A stretch of DNA of 16,574 bases from an uncultured Chlorobiales bacterium (lineage in GTDB: Bacteria > Bacteroidota > Chlorobiia > Chlorobiales > Thermochlorobacteraceae). A program made the position numbers and the translations under genes. Shown in pieces: positions 8,301 to 15,055 of this stretch. The stretch is taken from NCBI GenBank assembly GCA_937959145.1, contig CALGMC010000086.1:1-16574 (forward strand), read 5' to 3'. Numbering within the stretch: the first letter of the stretch is position 1; the number at the start of each line of letters is the position of its first letter. The notes beneath the pieces were generated by a model that was given only the letters and a program-made list of their open reading frames with translations, ran no database searches and had not been told where the DNA came from.

Positions 8301-11300
8301 GAATCATCAAGAGAGAGCGTGTCGCTGAATGTGAGGTCTGCCGTCATAAGGTTTTCAGGTGTTTCATTCGGCGCAATCTCACTTGCAGGAGCAATCTCAC
8401 TTTCGGGTGCAATCGCGTCGTCAAGAGCGGCTGTATCGAAGGAGAAATCTAAATCGGGCAGTTCCAACGCGGGCGCATCTTCTTTGCTTTCCGCCAAAAG
8501 CGATTCTTCCGAAAGTGATTCTTCTAATTGAGGCAATGAGAATTGAGACGACGGTAATTCAGCGTGCTCTTCAAGAGTGGGTGATGCAGAAAGCGTATCG
8601 TCAGGCAAAGCATTGTTGGAAGAAGTGTCGTCCAAAAGCATCGGGCTATCGGTGAGGAATGACTCATCGAGCGTATCGCTGAGCAGCATATCGTCGGGAT
8701 TTTCACGATTGGCTTTGTCGGAGAGCGACGAGAGCTGTGAAAGGTCTTGTCGTGAGGTGGGAGAATCAAGCATTTCGCCCATGCCCGATTCATCGAGCAA
8801 GAGTTCATTGCTGAAAGTGAGTTCGCTAATTGTGTCAAGATTTTCCGCCGAATCGAGCGTCTCTGTAAGGCTCAGAGGTTCGTTGGTGTTTACGGGCGGC
8901 TCTTGTATGTCTGATTCAAAGTTGAGCGATAGAGGTTCTGACGGAGCGAGTTCAAGAGGCGTTTCTGCAAGAGGCGATTCATCGAACGTAAGGTTTAAGT
9001 CAGATTCCGAAGAAAGCATATCGGGTGTTGGTGTGGAAAGAGAATCGGTTGCCAAATCGCTCGCTCGCTCGTCGCTGTGTAGAGATGCTGTTTCCGAAAG
9101 AAGGTCGTCTTCGGGGAGGAGCAAATCGTCGGCATGAAAATCCAAGTCGGCGTCGGGTTGTGGCACATCTAATTTCAGGTCGTCGAGCGTTGGTGTTGAA
9201 GGCTCTTCGAGGAGCGTAAGCGCGGAGTCATCGAGCAAGAGCGAATCTTCAAAATTGGAAGAGGCGTCGTCGGTAGCGTGCAAGTCGGAAGGCGTGGCAA
9301 CGCTGGTGCTTTCTTCGTGAATTTCGTTTTGAAGGAGTTGTTCATCAAAAGCGGGAGCGGGTATTTCGGTTGGTTGCGTTTCAAATGATGCTGTTGGTGT
9401 TGACGGTTCAAATGAAAGTTCGCCTTCGGAAAGCGACATAACGTCGTCAAGGTCGCGCGTATTGCTTGTTGGGGAAGAGGGCGGAACGAGTTCGCTGAAT
9501 GTGAAGACCATGTCGTCTTCGTCTTCTTCAAGCGCGTTCAAAGATGATTTTGAGCGGAAGTGTTGGAGCAAATCGCCTGCAACCAACCCAACTGCTTCGG
9601 AAAGCGGCTCGGTGAGCGCATCAACGGGCGTATTTGAAAGTTTAGCAGTTTCCAATGTGGTGGCGAGTTCAACCAAGTTGCGTTGAGTTGAAGAAGCCAG
9701 CGCGTAAAGCAAATCGGGCGCATTCAAAAGCGATTGAAGATAAGATTGCGCTTCAAGACCGGAGGCGGAATTCGGCAGAGACAAAATGACTTGGCGCAAG
9801 AAGTTGGCGGCGCAAGCGGCGTAATCAAAAGCTGAAGTGAGGTCGCGCTCTGTTGCGCGGGTTGAATCATCGGAAATCGCGTCAGATGTTTGAGCCTCGG
9901 TTGAATCCAGAAACGAGAAGTCGGAAATATCGGGAAGTGGGTGGCTCGTTTCAGGTGACGCCATGTCGCTTTGTGCAGTAAGCAAAGTTTGTTCGTCGGG
10001 CACGACTTCTTCAACGTCGGAAATGAACTCCGAAATGTCAGGAAGCACGGGAATCGAAGGCTCTTCGTCTTTAATCGGCTCGATATGTTCTTCCAATCCT
10101 TGCAAGGCTTTTTCGGCTTCGATCAACATCGGCGACGATTCCGCTTCGGCTACATCAGCGGGGAATGTCTCTTGAAGCGTTTGCACGACGGCATTAACAA
10201 TATCTTCTTGATGTTGAAGAAGCGTCGCCGTCGGGGTTTGATTTACCCACGATTGACCAAGAAACTCAGCAAAGTTTTGGAAGAACGGAAGTTCGGATTG
10301 CGCAATCGCGGTAAGCACGTCGGGGTGCGCGAGCAGATTGAGCAAGTAAGTTTGAGACGCATTGGAAGCCTTTCGTGCTTGAAGCGCGCGTCCCGCTTTG
10401 CGTAGGGTGCTGTTGGCGAATTGAATGTAATCGCTTTCCGTTGGAGGTTCGGTCGAGCCTTCAAGCGCAATATCTTCGGCGAACTTTTCAAGCTGAATGT
10501 TTGGAAGCGGCTCTTCTTCGGGAATCGGCTCAGGCGTAAGCGATTCAAAGACTGTCTCAACGTCGGTTGCCGAAGGTGTCGAGAGGTAGGTTGCGATTAA
10601 AGATTGTGCATCTTCTGTGACGAAGGCGTCGCAAAGGTGGCTGGCGATGTCGCGTATGACCGCTTCGCCAAGCGCGTCAATGGATTCTTCGTTCAAAGTT
10701 TTTGAAAACTCGATGAAATCGATAACGCCCGGAAGGGAAGCGAATAAAACCAAATCGGAGAAAACATCAGGAGACGCCGCGAGTTTCGCCATCGCATCGG
10801 CAATCGTTGAAGGATAAGATTTCTCGGCAACGATGTCGCGTGCGAACGACGCAATCATGTTGAAATAATTTTGAAGCGCGGGCGCGATTCGAGCCACAGG
10901 CGGGGCGGTTACCGAAGCCTGTTTCTTGACCGTTTGAGGCTTCTTGCTTGTATCTATGCTTGTTGGAGAAAGCGACGCCAAAAGCGATAAGTTGAATCCG
11001 AAGTCGCTGTTGATGGACTCTTTGTAGTAGTGTATGACGCGCTTGCCTTTTCGGAAAACGTGAGCGTTGCCATTTGTTTTGGTCTTCTCGACAGATGAAA
11101 GCATTTGAACTTGTGAGGGTTGCACCATAGGTTGTGTTTCAGGGGGCGAGGTTTCTTGACGACTTTTTGAAGAAGGTTTCGGCGATGAAGTGTTAGAAAC
11201 ATACTCTCGCAGCGTATTCAAAACGGATTCGTTGTTTTCAACCGTTGTGAGTAATTGGCTCAAAAAGTCAGCGGTAGAATCAAGATTTTCTGTGAGCAGT

Positions 11301-11641
11301 TGATAAGTGTCTTGCGCATTTGCCGAATTGGACGAAACAAGTCGCGACTTTGCATTTTCTAAAAACCCAAGAAAATCCGAGAATACTTCGAGTTGAAGTG
11401 CGGAGAGGGCTTCAATCGGTGCAGGTTCTGCGCTAAGTTGCGAAAAGAATGAGATAAAGAGTTTCGAGTGTTTGCCTTTGCGCTTTTTGAAGAGCGATTT
11501 GAGTCGACCCGAAACATCTTGTATAAAAAGCTTGATGGTCGTATCCGCATGAACTTCAGGCGTAAGGGTCATGCGTGATGCGCTTTTTGAAGATTTCTTT
11601 TTGCCTTTGGCGTTACCCAATAGAATACCTGAACCCGTCAT
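5363..11641 (-). CDS. cheA: Giant hybrid chemotaxis histidine kinase CheA (2 Hpt, kinase, CheW, REC)
   Basis: This is a ~2,092-residue CheA hybrid of the Frz/Pil-Chp style. Numbering is from the ATG at 11639-11641. Residues ~1-700 are mostly helical with at least three related ~90-residue units (~255-353, 405-494, 604-696). Residues ~700-1150 are low-complexity, rich in Ser, Asp, Glu, Leu and Pro. Two Hpt domains follow (~1155-1275 and ~1314-1431), each with AHTLKGSAAM; the phospho-acceptors are His1201 and His1359. The dimerisation and kinase core runs ~1475-1798: N-box Asn1668 in HMVRNAIGHGIE, G1 DDGGGI (1708-1713), G2 GRGVGMDVV (1761-1769). The CheW-like domain is ~1800-1938. The C-terminal receiver (~1970-2092) has Asp1978-Asp1979, acceptor Asp2024, Thr2054 and Lys2076. 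The kinase autophosphorylates in response to the receptor and passes phosphate to its own REC and to the next gene's regulator. A TTG at 11677 would add 12 residues, and the ATG at 11572 would remove 23; the exact start is uncertain. Typical CheA proteins are 650-750 residues. Confidence 0.95.
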   Translation of the reverse strand: MTGSGILLGNAKGKKKSSKSASRMTLTPEVHADTTIKLFIQDVSGRLKSLFKKRKGKHSKLFISFFSQLSAEPAPIEALSALQLEVFSDFLGFLENAKSRLVSSNSANAQDTYQLLTENLDSTADFLSQLLTTVENNESVLNTLREYVSNTSSPKPSSKSRQETSPPETQPMVQPSQVQMLSSVEKTKTNGNAHVFRKGKRVIHYYKESINSDFGFNLSLLASLSPTSIDTSKKPQTVKKQASVTAPPVARIAPALQNYFNMIASFARDIVAEKSYPSTIADAMAKLAASPDVFSDLVLFASLPGVIDFIEFSKTLNEESIDALGEAVIRDIASHLCDAFVTEDAQSLIATYLSTPSATDVETVFESLTPEPIPEEEPLPNIQLEKFAEDIALEGSTEPPTESDYIQFANSTLRKAGRALQARKASNASQTYLLNLLAHPDVLTAIAQSELPFFQNFAEFLGQSWVNQTPTATLLQHQEDIVNAVVQTLQETFPADVAEAESSPMLIEAEKALQGLEEHIEPIKDEEPSIPVLPDISEFISDVEEVVPDEQTLLTAQSDMASPETSHPLPDISDFSFLDSTEAQTSDAISDDSTRATERDLTSAFDYAACAANFLRQVILSLPNSASGLEAQSYLQSLLNAPDLLYALASSTQRNLVELATTLETAKLSNTPVDALTEPLSEAVGLVAGDLLQHFRSKSSLNALEEDEDDMVFTFSELVPPSSPTSNTRDLDDVMSLSEGELSFEPSTPTASFETQPTEIPAPAFDEQLLQNEIHEESTSVATPSDLHATDDASSNFEDSLLLDDSALTLLEEPSTPTLDDLKLDVPQPDADLDFHADDLLLPEDDLLSETASLHSDERASDLATDSLSTPTPDMLSSESDLNLTFDESPLAETPLELAPSEPLSLNFESDIQEPPVNTNEPLSLTETLDSAENLDTISELTFSNELLLDESGMGEMLDSPTSRQDLSQLSSLSDKANRENPDDMLLSDTLDESFLTDSPMLLDDTSSNNALPDDTLSASPTLEEHAELPSSQFSLPQLEESLSEESLLAESKEDAPALELPDLDFSFDTAALDDAIAPESEIAPASEIAPNETPENLMTADLTFSDTLSLDDSSLLTETTTGAPAVVQSKSMSSSDFLKHESYESELAPIGDFQLDELQQIFLDEAREYLEKLSADILELDKFAGTVQPDLINRALRGAHTLKGSAAMVNLNNIRDLGHKMEDCLQVVRDNNLKVPRPLLDVCLKSIDAIGVMVENFRRTGEDRFTKSQPLMDLFVAYTKQLQETGEIKDTHVTLTTEPVAVGADEEKTDFQPDELQQIFLDEANEYLEKLNADMLELEKVAGTVQPELVNRVLRGAHTLKGSAAMVNLKNISELAHKMEDCLQVVRDNNLKVPRPLLDILFKSCDAIGTMLKTFRNTGKDALDVSRYVAVLKEYMTQLQQTGEVKTVLSLEAAPVQAETQPAPKQKAFTEETVRIDIRSLNNLVNMSAELVISRNRLTNELASVTRLINKFMKERNHLAQVNKKILTTIQKNAGERADTNAGFSDILKEFSETEFDRFSDLDIISRDVRSAMLNLDETINELRSLSSILGQNVVKVSGIANDLNREIVGMRMVPMRQMYTRFQRSFRDIAKGEGKEIIFNTEGEDTKLDKSVMEEIVEPVLHMVRNAIGHGIEKPETRLANGKPAEGTLTIRAYQKGSRVILEIEDDGGGIPVEKVKAKAVRQGLISQEEADAMPASKATELIFLPGFSTAEKITELSGRGVGMDVVKNTIRQLKGTVTVETREGKGTKFTISLPITLAINQALLVSASEHIYAIPLELVLETLSVSSDYLMTDEDGNKTISIRGEEYEFRYLNELLGYSIEALEYKTMHSVVVIGLDDRKVAVAVEKLIGKEEIVVKSLGRHLRNVRGIIGATILGDGQVVVILDIEYLLRPIGERGEDVQVQALPAPEEEPQEIHPTITKRKRKGAKITVLHADDSPSVRKYVQSVLKGANIEVISADDGLNAINRLTQPNSNIDLIVSDLEMPRMNGFEFVTEVRKMDAYKDIPFIIVTARAGDKHRRTGLELGANAFLNKPFDPSQLIETIESYIA
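7349..8179 (-). repeat. Tandem duplication of the Hpt-domain coding segment
   Basis: The two Hpt modules of the CheA gene are direct repeats at the DNA level with a period of 474 bases. For example, the 52-base stretches starting at 7456 and 7930 differ at only about four positions. At the protein level both copies carry DELQQIFLDEA, AHTLKGSAAMVNL and KMEDCLQVVRDNNLKVPRP. Both phospho-acceptor histidines are kept, so both copies are probably functional. The similarity, including third codon positions, suggests a recent duplication or ongoing gene conversion. Confidence 0.85.
9554..10879 (-). repeat. Three imperfect ~90-residue helical repeats in the CheA N-terminus
   Basis: Three related coding units lie at about 10583-10879, 10160-10429 and 9554-9832, separated by acidic linkers. 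The shared pattern is a short helix, then Leu-Leu-x-x-Pro-Asp-(Val/Leu)-(Leu/Phe), then Phe/Leu-(Glu/Val)-(Phe/Leu)-Ala or similar, then a stretch ending in Asp-(Ile/Leu)-hydrophobic. The clearest examples are YLLNLLAHPDVLTAIAQS and YLQSLLNAPDLLYALASS. A fourth, weaker unit may sit near the N-terminus (about 11380-11540). No Hpt signature is visible in these units. I do not recognise the family; it may be a lineage-specific scaffold. Confidence 0.55.
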
Positions 11642-11832
11642 AATCTGCTTTGTCCATTTAGTTGCTGTAATCGGCAATATGTCAGCGCGCGTTTTATCGG
11701 CGACAATGCGTTGAGAAAGAATAGCGCGTCACTATTGCTAATGAGGTTGCTAATACGGTCTTGAAGTGTGATGCAAATGTATATGCTTGAAAACACGCAC
11801 GGCGAATGCAACTTGCTTATGAAAGTATGTTG
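11642..11832. other. Spacer between the chemoreceptor and CheA genes, possible internal promoter
   Basis: This 191-base gap is much longer than the 17-75 base gaps in the rest of the operon. It holds no supportable gene and no terminator-like hairpin. On the minus strand it contains TACATTTG (11774-11781), which fits the Bacteroidetes -7 pattern TAnnTTTG, but no TTG stands at the expected upstream distance. On the + strand, TTGCTAAT occurs at 11735-11742 and 11747-11754, a direct repeat with a 12-base period. The cheA cluster may therefore have its own promoter or control site; this is weak. Confidence 0.3.
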
Positions 11833-14409
11833 CTATTTGAGATTAACATTTCCAAAACCAGATAGGTCATCTTCCACAAACAAGTCGTTACTGGTTTTGA
11901 ACGGAGAAGACGATTCCGAAAGCATTTTCTTTTCGTTGTTGTTGCCATTGCCAAGCATCATGTCGTTAGCAGAATCGAGCGTAGCATCGCCGATTTTCTG
12001 AATGCCGGATGATGGAATTTTGAAGCGAGAAACCGAGCGAGCAAGCTGCTGCGTAATCGCGTTCAGACGCATGGCAAGTTGCGCCGATTGCTTAGAGCCG
12101 TTGAGCGACTGTTTGGCGATTTGGCTTACTTCGGTCATAGCAGACACAACGCCCGAAGAGGCGACGTCTTGTTGTTTCGCCGCGAGCGAGATTTCTTGGA
12201 TAAGTTCGGTGGATTGTTGCACCACGCTTTGAATTTCAACGAGTGCGCGAGAGGCGGAGTCGGCGAGTTTCGTGCCGCGCTCCACTTCGAGCGTTCCGCG
12301 TTCCATTGCGGACACAGCGTCTTGGGTTTCGGATTGAATCGTTTGCACAAGTTGGGAGATGTCGTTGGTAGCTTTGGTGGCGCGTTCAGCCAGTTCACGC
12401 ACTTGGTCAGCAACGACGGCGAAACCGCGTCCTGCGTCGCCTGCGCGCGCCGCTTCAATCGTCGCGTTCAAAGCAAGGAGGTTGGTTTGGTTAGCGATGT
12501 CTTCAATCGTTTGAACGATTTTAGAAATTTCGAGCGACGATTCTCCAAGTGATTTAATCTTTTGCGAAGAGTCTTGCACGGTTGCACGAATGCGTTTCAT
12601 ACCTTCAATCGTTTCCATAACGGTGTTACCGCCGGTTTGCGCGACCTGCGTGGCGCGTTGTGCCGCTTCCGAGGCGGAGTCTGCGTTCATCGCAACTTGA
12701 CGAATAGATGCCGCCATTTCTTCGACTGCCGCTGAGGCGTTGGCAACCTGCACTGATTGTTCTTCTGCACCGCGCGCCATTTGTTCGGTTGCCGCAAGAA
12801 TTTCCGATGCCGCATCGCCTACTTGCAACGCCGCGCCTTGAACTTCGCGAATCAGGTTTCCGAGGTCATCGACCATCAGGTTGAACGAGTCGGCGAGCGC
12901 GCCTAATGCGCCTTCGGTAACAACAGCACGCTGAGTAAAATCACCTTCGGCGGAGTTCGACACCACAATCAGCAAATCGGTTAACTGCTTTTGAATCGCA
13001 TCTCGGGCGGTTTCGGTATCGACGAGCGCGGAAAGACGGCGAATCATTTCGTTGAATTGATTGGCAACCTCTTCAAACTCGTCGCCAGTGGTGAGGGTTG
13101 CACGCGCATTAAAGTCGCCTGAAAGCACGCTGTCGGTCAGCGACTTTATCTCGCCAAGCGAAGTGAGTATCTCGCCGCCTTGACGGGCAGAAAAATAAAA
13201 TGCCAATCCGACGCCTGCGCCGATGAACAGAAGCGAGATGAAAATGCCCCAGAAAATCAATCCACCGTTAGAGGCAATTAACGATTCGGTCGAGGAAAGG
13301 TAAAAGCTTTGGTCAGAAGACAAACACAATGCGCCCAAAACTTGTCCTGAACTATTTTGCAGAGCAGTGTAGTAACTGTATGCCTTTGCAGTAACATTGT
13401 TGTCACCTTTAACGAAGGCGAATTTTTCGGCAGGAATGCGTTGCCATATTTCTTGTGGAATTTTGTAGCTCAATGCTGAACCGCCGCTCGCGGTTTGTTC
13501 CGACGTTGAAATACGCACGTCGCCAATCGTGATAGACGGGCGAACCGTTTCGCGAGAGATGAGAGAACTGAACTCGCGCAAAACCACGCGGTCGTTTCGA
13601 TTGATCATTTTTGCGGCAATCACACAGCCAATCGTTCTGCCGTCGTTTGCATAAATCGGCTGAATCGTGGTGAGCATCAATCCGTTATCTTCTTTGCCTG
13701 CATTCTCGCCCAAGCTCGAACCATCGACGCGTGCTTGGTCGGCGAGCGTGCTTCTGCCTGCAACCGTAACATTGCTGACCGCATTGGCGGCTGTAACCGG
13801 CTCTTCCATCAAAAGCGATGCAGGGAAAAGTTCAACTGACGATGTGGTTTGACCGCGAAAAGCCGCTTCGCAAAGCCGTTTGAGCGGAATGAAATTAGGG
13901 TTAGGCGTGGTTTGTTTGAACTCTTTGAAATAAACATCGCCGAATTTGTTTGGCGTTGAGCCGCGTAGTATCACCGTGCCGTCAAGTCCGACAAAGGTCA
14001 TCATGCTCAGCGAGAGCGACGACATGACTTCGGCAGAAGATTTCTGCAAATCTTCCCGCACGGCTTGAAGCATTTGTTCATCGGCTTTCTTGGGCGGAAA
14101 AACGAGCGTCGTAAAACCTGAAACATATCGCGGCGATGTAACCGCGTTAGCAACTTCGCTTTGCAAGAGCGCGAGTTGATTGTTGACGACATTCTTAAAA
14201 ACTTGAGACTGCTCAGCAATGCGAGACTGCGCAACGCGCTCTGCATCTTCTATCGCTTGTTCGGCTTGCTGACTGTTATAGACGCCGATGACAATCAAAA
14301 AAATGATTCCACAAAGGAAAACGGGCACAGCCGCGGCGATGAGGAAATCGCGCAACAGTTTTGAACGAATCCCAATTCTTGAAAATTGTATCGAAGTTGA
14401 CTCTGCCAT
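11833..14409 (-). CDS. Methyl-accepting chemotaxis protein (transmembrane chemoreceptor)
   Basis: This 858-residue inner-membrane receptor is probably the sensor for the CheA below it. TM1 is residues ~22-44 and TM2 ~383-406. The ~340-residue periplasmic region between them has a double-CACHE-like feel (FVGLDGTVILRG near 139-150; ALQNSSGQVLGALCLS near 349-364), but no ligand can be named. A HAMP domain (~408-463) is followed by a second HAMP-like unit (~475-520), a PilJ-like arrangement. The signalling domain spans ~530-795, and its conserved hairpin tip is at ~632-675 (IEDIANQTNLLALNATIEAA, then GRGFAVVADQVREL). After ~795 an Asn/Ser/Lys-rich tail of ~60 residues ends in VNLK, without the NWETF-type CheR/CheB tether. 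The ATG at 14407-14409 is preceded by AGGA at 14421-14424. It is the first gene of the minus-strand block, and cheA starts 191 bases after its stop. Confidence 0.94.
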   Translation of the reverse strand: MAESTSIQFSRIGIRSKLLRDFLIAAAVPVFLCGIIFLIVIGVYNSQQAEQAIEDAERVAQSRIAEQSQVFKNVVNNQLALLQSEVANAVTSPRYVSGFTTLVFPPKKADEQMLQAVREDLQKSSAEVMSSLSLSMMTFVGLDGTVILRGSTPNKFGDVYFKEFKQTTPNPNFIPLKRLCEAAFRGQTTSSVELFPASLLMEEPVTAANAVSNVTVAGRSTLADQARVDGSSLGENAGKEDNGLMLTTIQPIYANDGRTIGCVIAAKMINRNDRVVLREFSSLISRETVRPSITIGDVRISTSEQTASGGSALSYKIPQEIWQRIPAEKFAFVKGDNNVTAKAYSYYTALQNSSGQVLGALCLSSDQSFYLSSTESLIASNGGLIFWGIFISLLFIGAGVGLAFYFSARQGGEILTSLGEIKSLTDSVLSGDFNARATLTTGDEFEEVANQFNEMIRRLSALVDTETARDAIQKQLTDLLIVVSNSAEGDFTQRAVVTEGALGALADSFNLMVDDLGNLIREVQGAALQVGDAASEILAATEQMARGAEEQSVQVANASAAVEEMAASIRQVAMNADSASEAAQRATQVAQTGGNTVMETIEGMKRIRATVQDSSQKIKSLGESSLEISKIVQTIEDIANQTNLLALNATIEAARAGDAGRGFAVVADQVRELAERATKATNDISQLVQTIQSETQDAVSAMERGTLEVERGTKLADSASRALVEIQSVVQQSTELIQEISLAAKQQDVASSGVVSAMTEVSQIAKQSLNGSKQSAQLAMRLNAITQQLARSVSRFKIPSSGIQKIGDATLDSANDMMLGNGNNNEKKMLSESSSPFKTSNDLFVEDDLSGFGNVNLK

Positions 14410-14475
14410 ATTATGTTGTTCCTATTTTGTCGTGGTGCGATAAAAGTAAAAAATCTGCATGAATGAAATTGGCGG

Positions 14476-14503
14476 AATTTATCACAATTTTGCAGAAAAT
14501 CAA
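14476..14503 (-). promoter_or_regulatory. Candidate sigma70-like promoter for the chemosensory operon
   Basis: Read on the minus strand, TTGATT (14498-14503) and TAAATT (14476-14481) are separated by 16 bases in an AT-rich stretch, about 65 bases upstream of the receptor ATG. The match is moderate and the promoter consensus of this lineage is not certain. The position, in the divergent spacer before the first gene of the block, is right. Confidence 0.3.
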
Positions 14504-14531
14504 TTTATTGTCTCAATTTACAATCAACAAC

Positions 14532-14568
14532 ATCAGCCTAATTATCAGCCTAATTCATTAGCCTAATT
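14532..14568. repeat. Three tandem 12-base near-repeats in a divergent spacer, possible operator
   Basis: ATCAGCCTAATT occurs twice head to tail (14532-14543 and 14544-14555), and ATTAGCCTAATT follows at 14557-14568 after one extra C. The third copy contains ATTAG-C-CTAAT, a near-perfect odd palindrome, and the other copies keep the half-site. The array lies 12 bases before the DUF427 start and ~120 bases before the divergent receptor gene, so it could bind a regulator of either. No regulator gene for it is visible. Confidence 0.55.
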
Positions 14569-14580
14569 AAATGACCGACC

Positions 14581-15045
14581 ATGCCTGAATCTGTTTGGGA
14601 TTATCCACGACCGCCAAAGTTGGAGCGAACTTCAAAACTCGTGCGCGTCGAGTTTGCAGGTGTCGTGATTGCCGAAACGCGCAACGCACTCCGACTCCTT
14701 GAAACTTCACACCCGCCCACCTATTACATTCCCAAGCAAGACGTAAAGACCGAATATCTCGTGCTTACAACGCAATCAACCTTTTGCGAGTTCAAAGGGC
14801 GTGCGACTTATTGGACGATTAAAGTCGACGAAAGCAAGTCGGAAAATGCCGCATGGAGCTACCCCAATCCGCCAAAAGAGTATGAAGCCTTAAAAGCATG
14901 CTTTGCATTTTATGCGAGCCGCGTTGATGCGTGCTTCGTCGAGGGCGAGCGTGCGAGGGCGCAGAAGGGGGATTTCTACGGCGGCTGGATTACCTCCGAC
15001 CTTATCGGTCCGTTCAAAGGCGAGCACGGAACGGAGGGCTGGTAA
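14581..15045 (+). CDS. DUF427 domain protein
   Basis: This 154-residue protein covers a single DUF427 domain, a small beta-rich family of unknown function. Features typical of the family are VWDYPRPPKLE at the N-terminus, VEFAGVVIAETRNALRLLET (~24-43), the PPTYYIPKQDV stretch (~45-55), CEFKGRATYWTI (~69-80), and AAWSYPNPPKEY (~90-101). The C-terminal part (~115-154) has ACFVEGERA and GDFYGGWIT. There is no signal peptide or membrane segment, so it is probably cytoplasmic. The ATG at 14581 is the first in-frame ATG and begins exactly where the family domain begins; no clear Shine-Dalgarno is seen. It runs divergently from the receptor gene and converges on fbp with only 10 bases between stops. 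No function can be given. Confidence 0.85.
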   Translation: MPESVWDYPRPPKLERTSKLVRVEFAGVVIAETRNALRLLETSHPPTYYIPKQDVKTEYLVLTTQSTFCEFKGRATYWTIKVDESKSENAAWSYPNPPKEYEALKACFAFYASRVDACFVEGERARAQKGDFYGGWITSDLIGPFKGEHGTEGW

Positions 15046-15055
15046 TCCAATCAAA

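Noticed and set aside
8198..9550. Repetitive look suggesting a CRISPR or minisatellite array
   Set aside because: The frame is continuous and in phase with cheA, motif spacing is irregular and no repeat is exact; it is a low-complexity coding region.
11642..11677. TTG start for cheA twelve codons upstream of the ATG
   Set aside because: No better ribosome site precedes it and the extra residues match no domain; kept only as an alternative.
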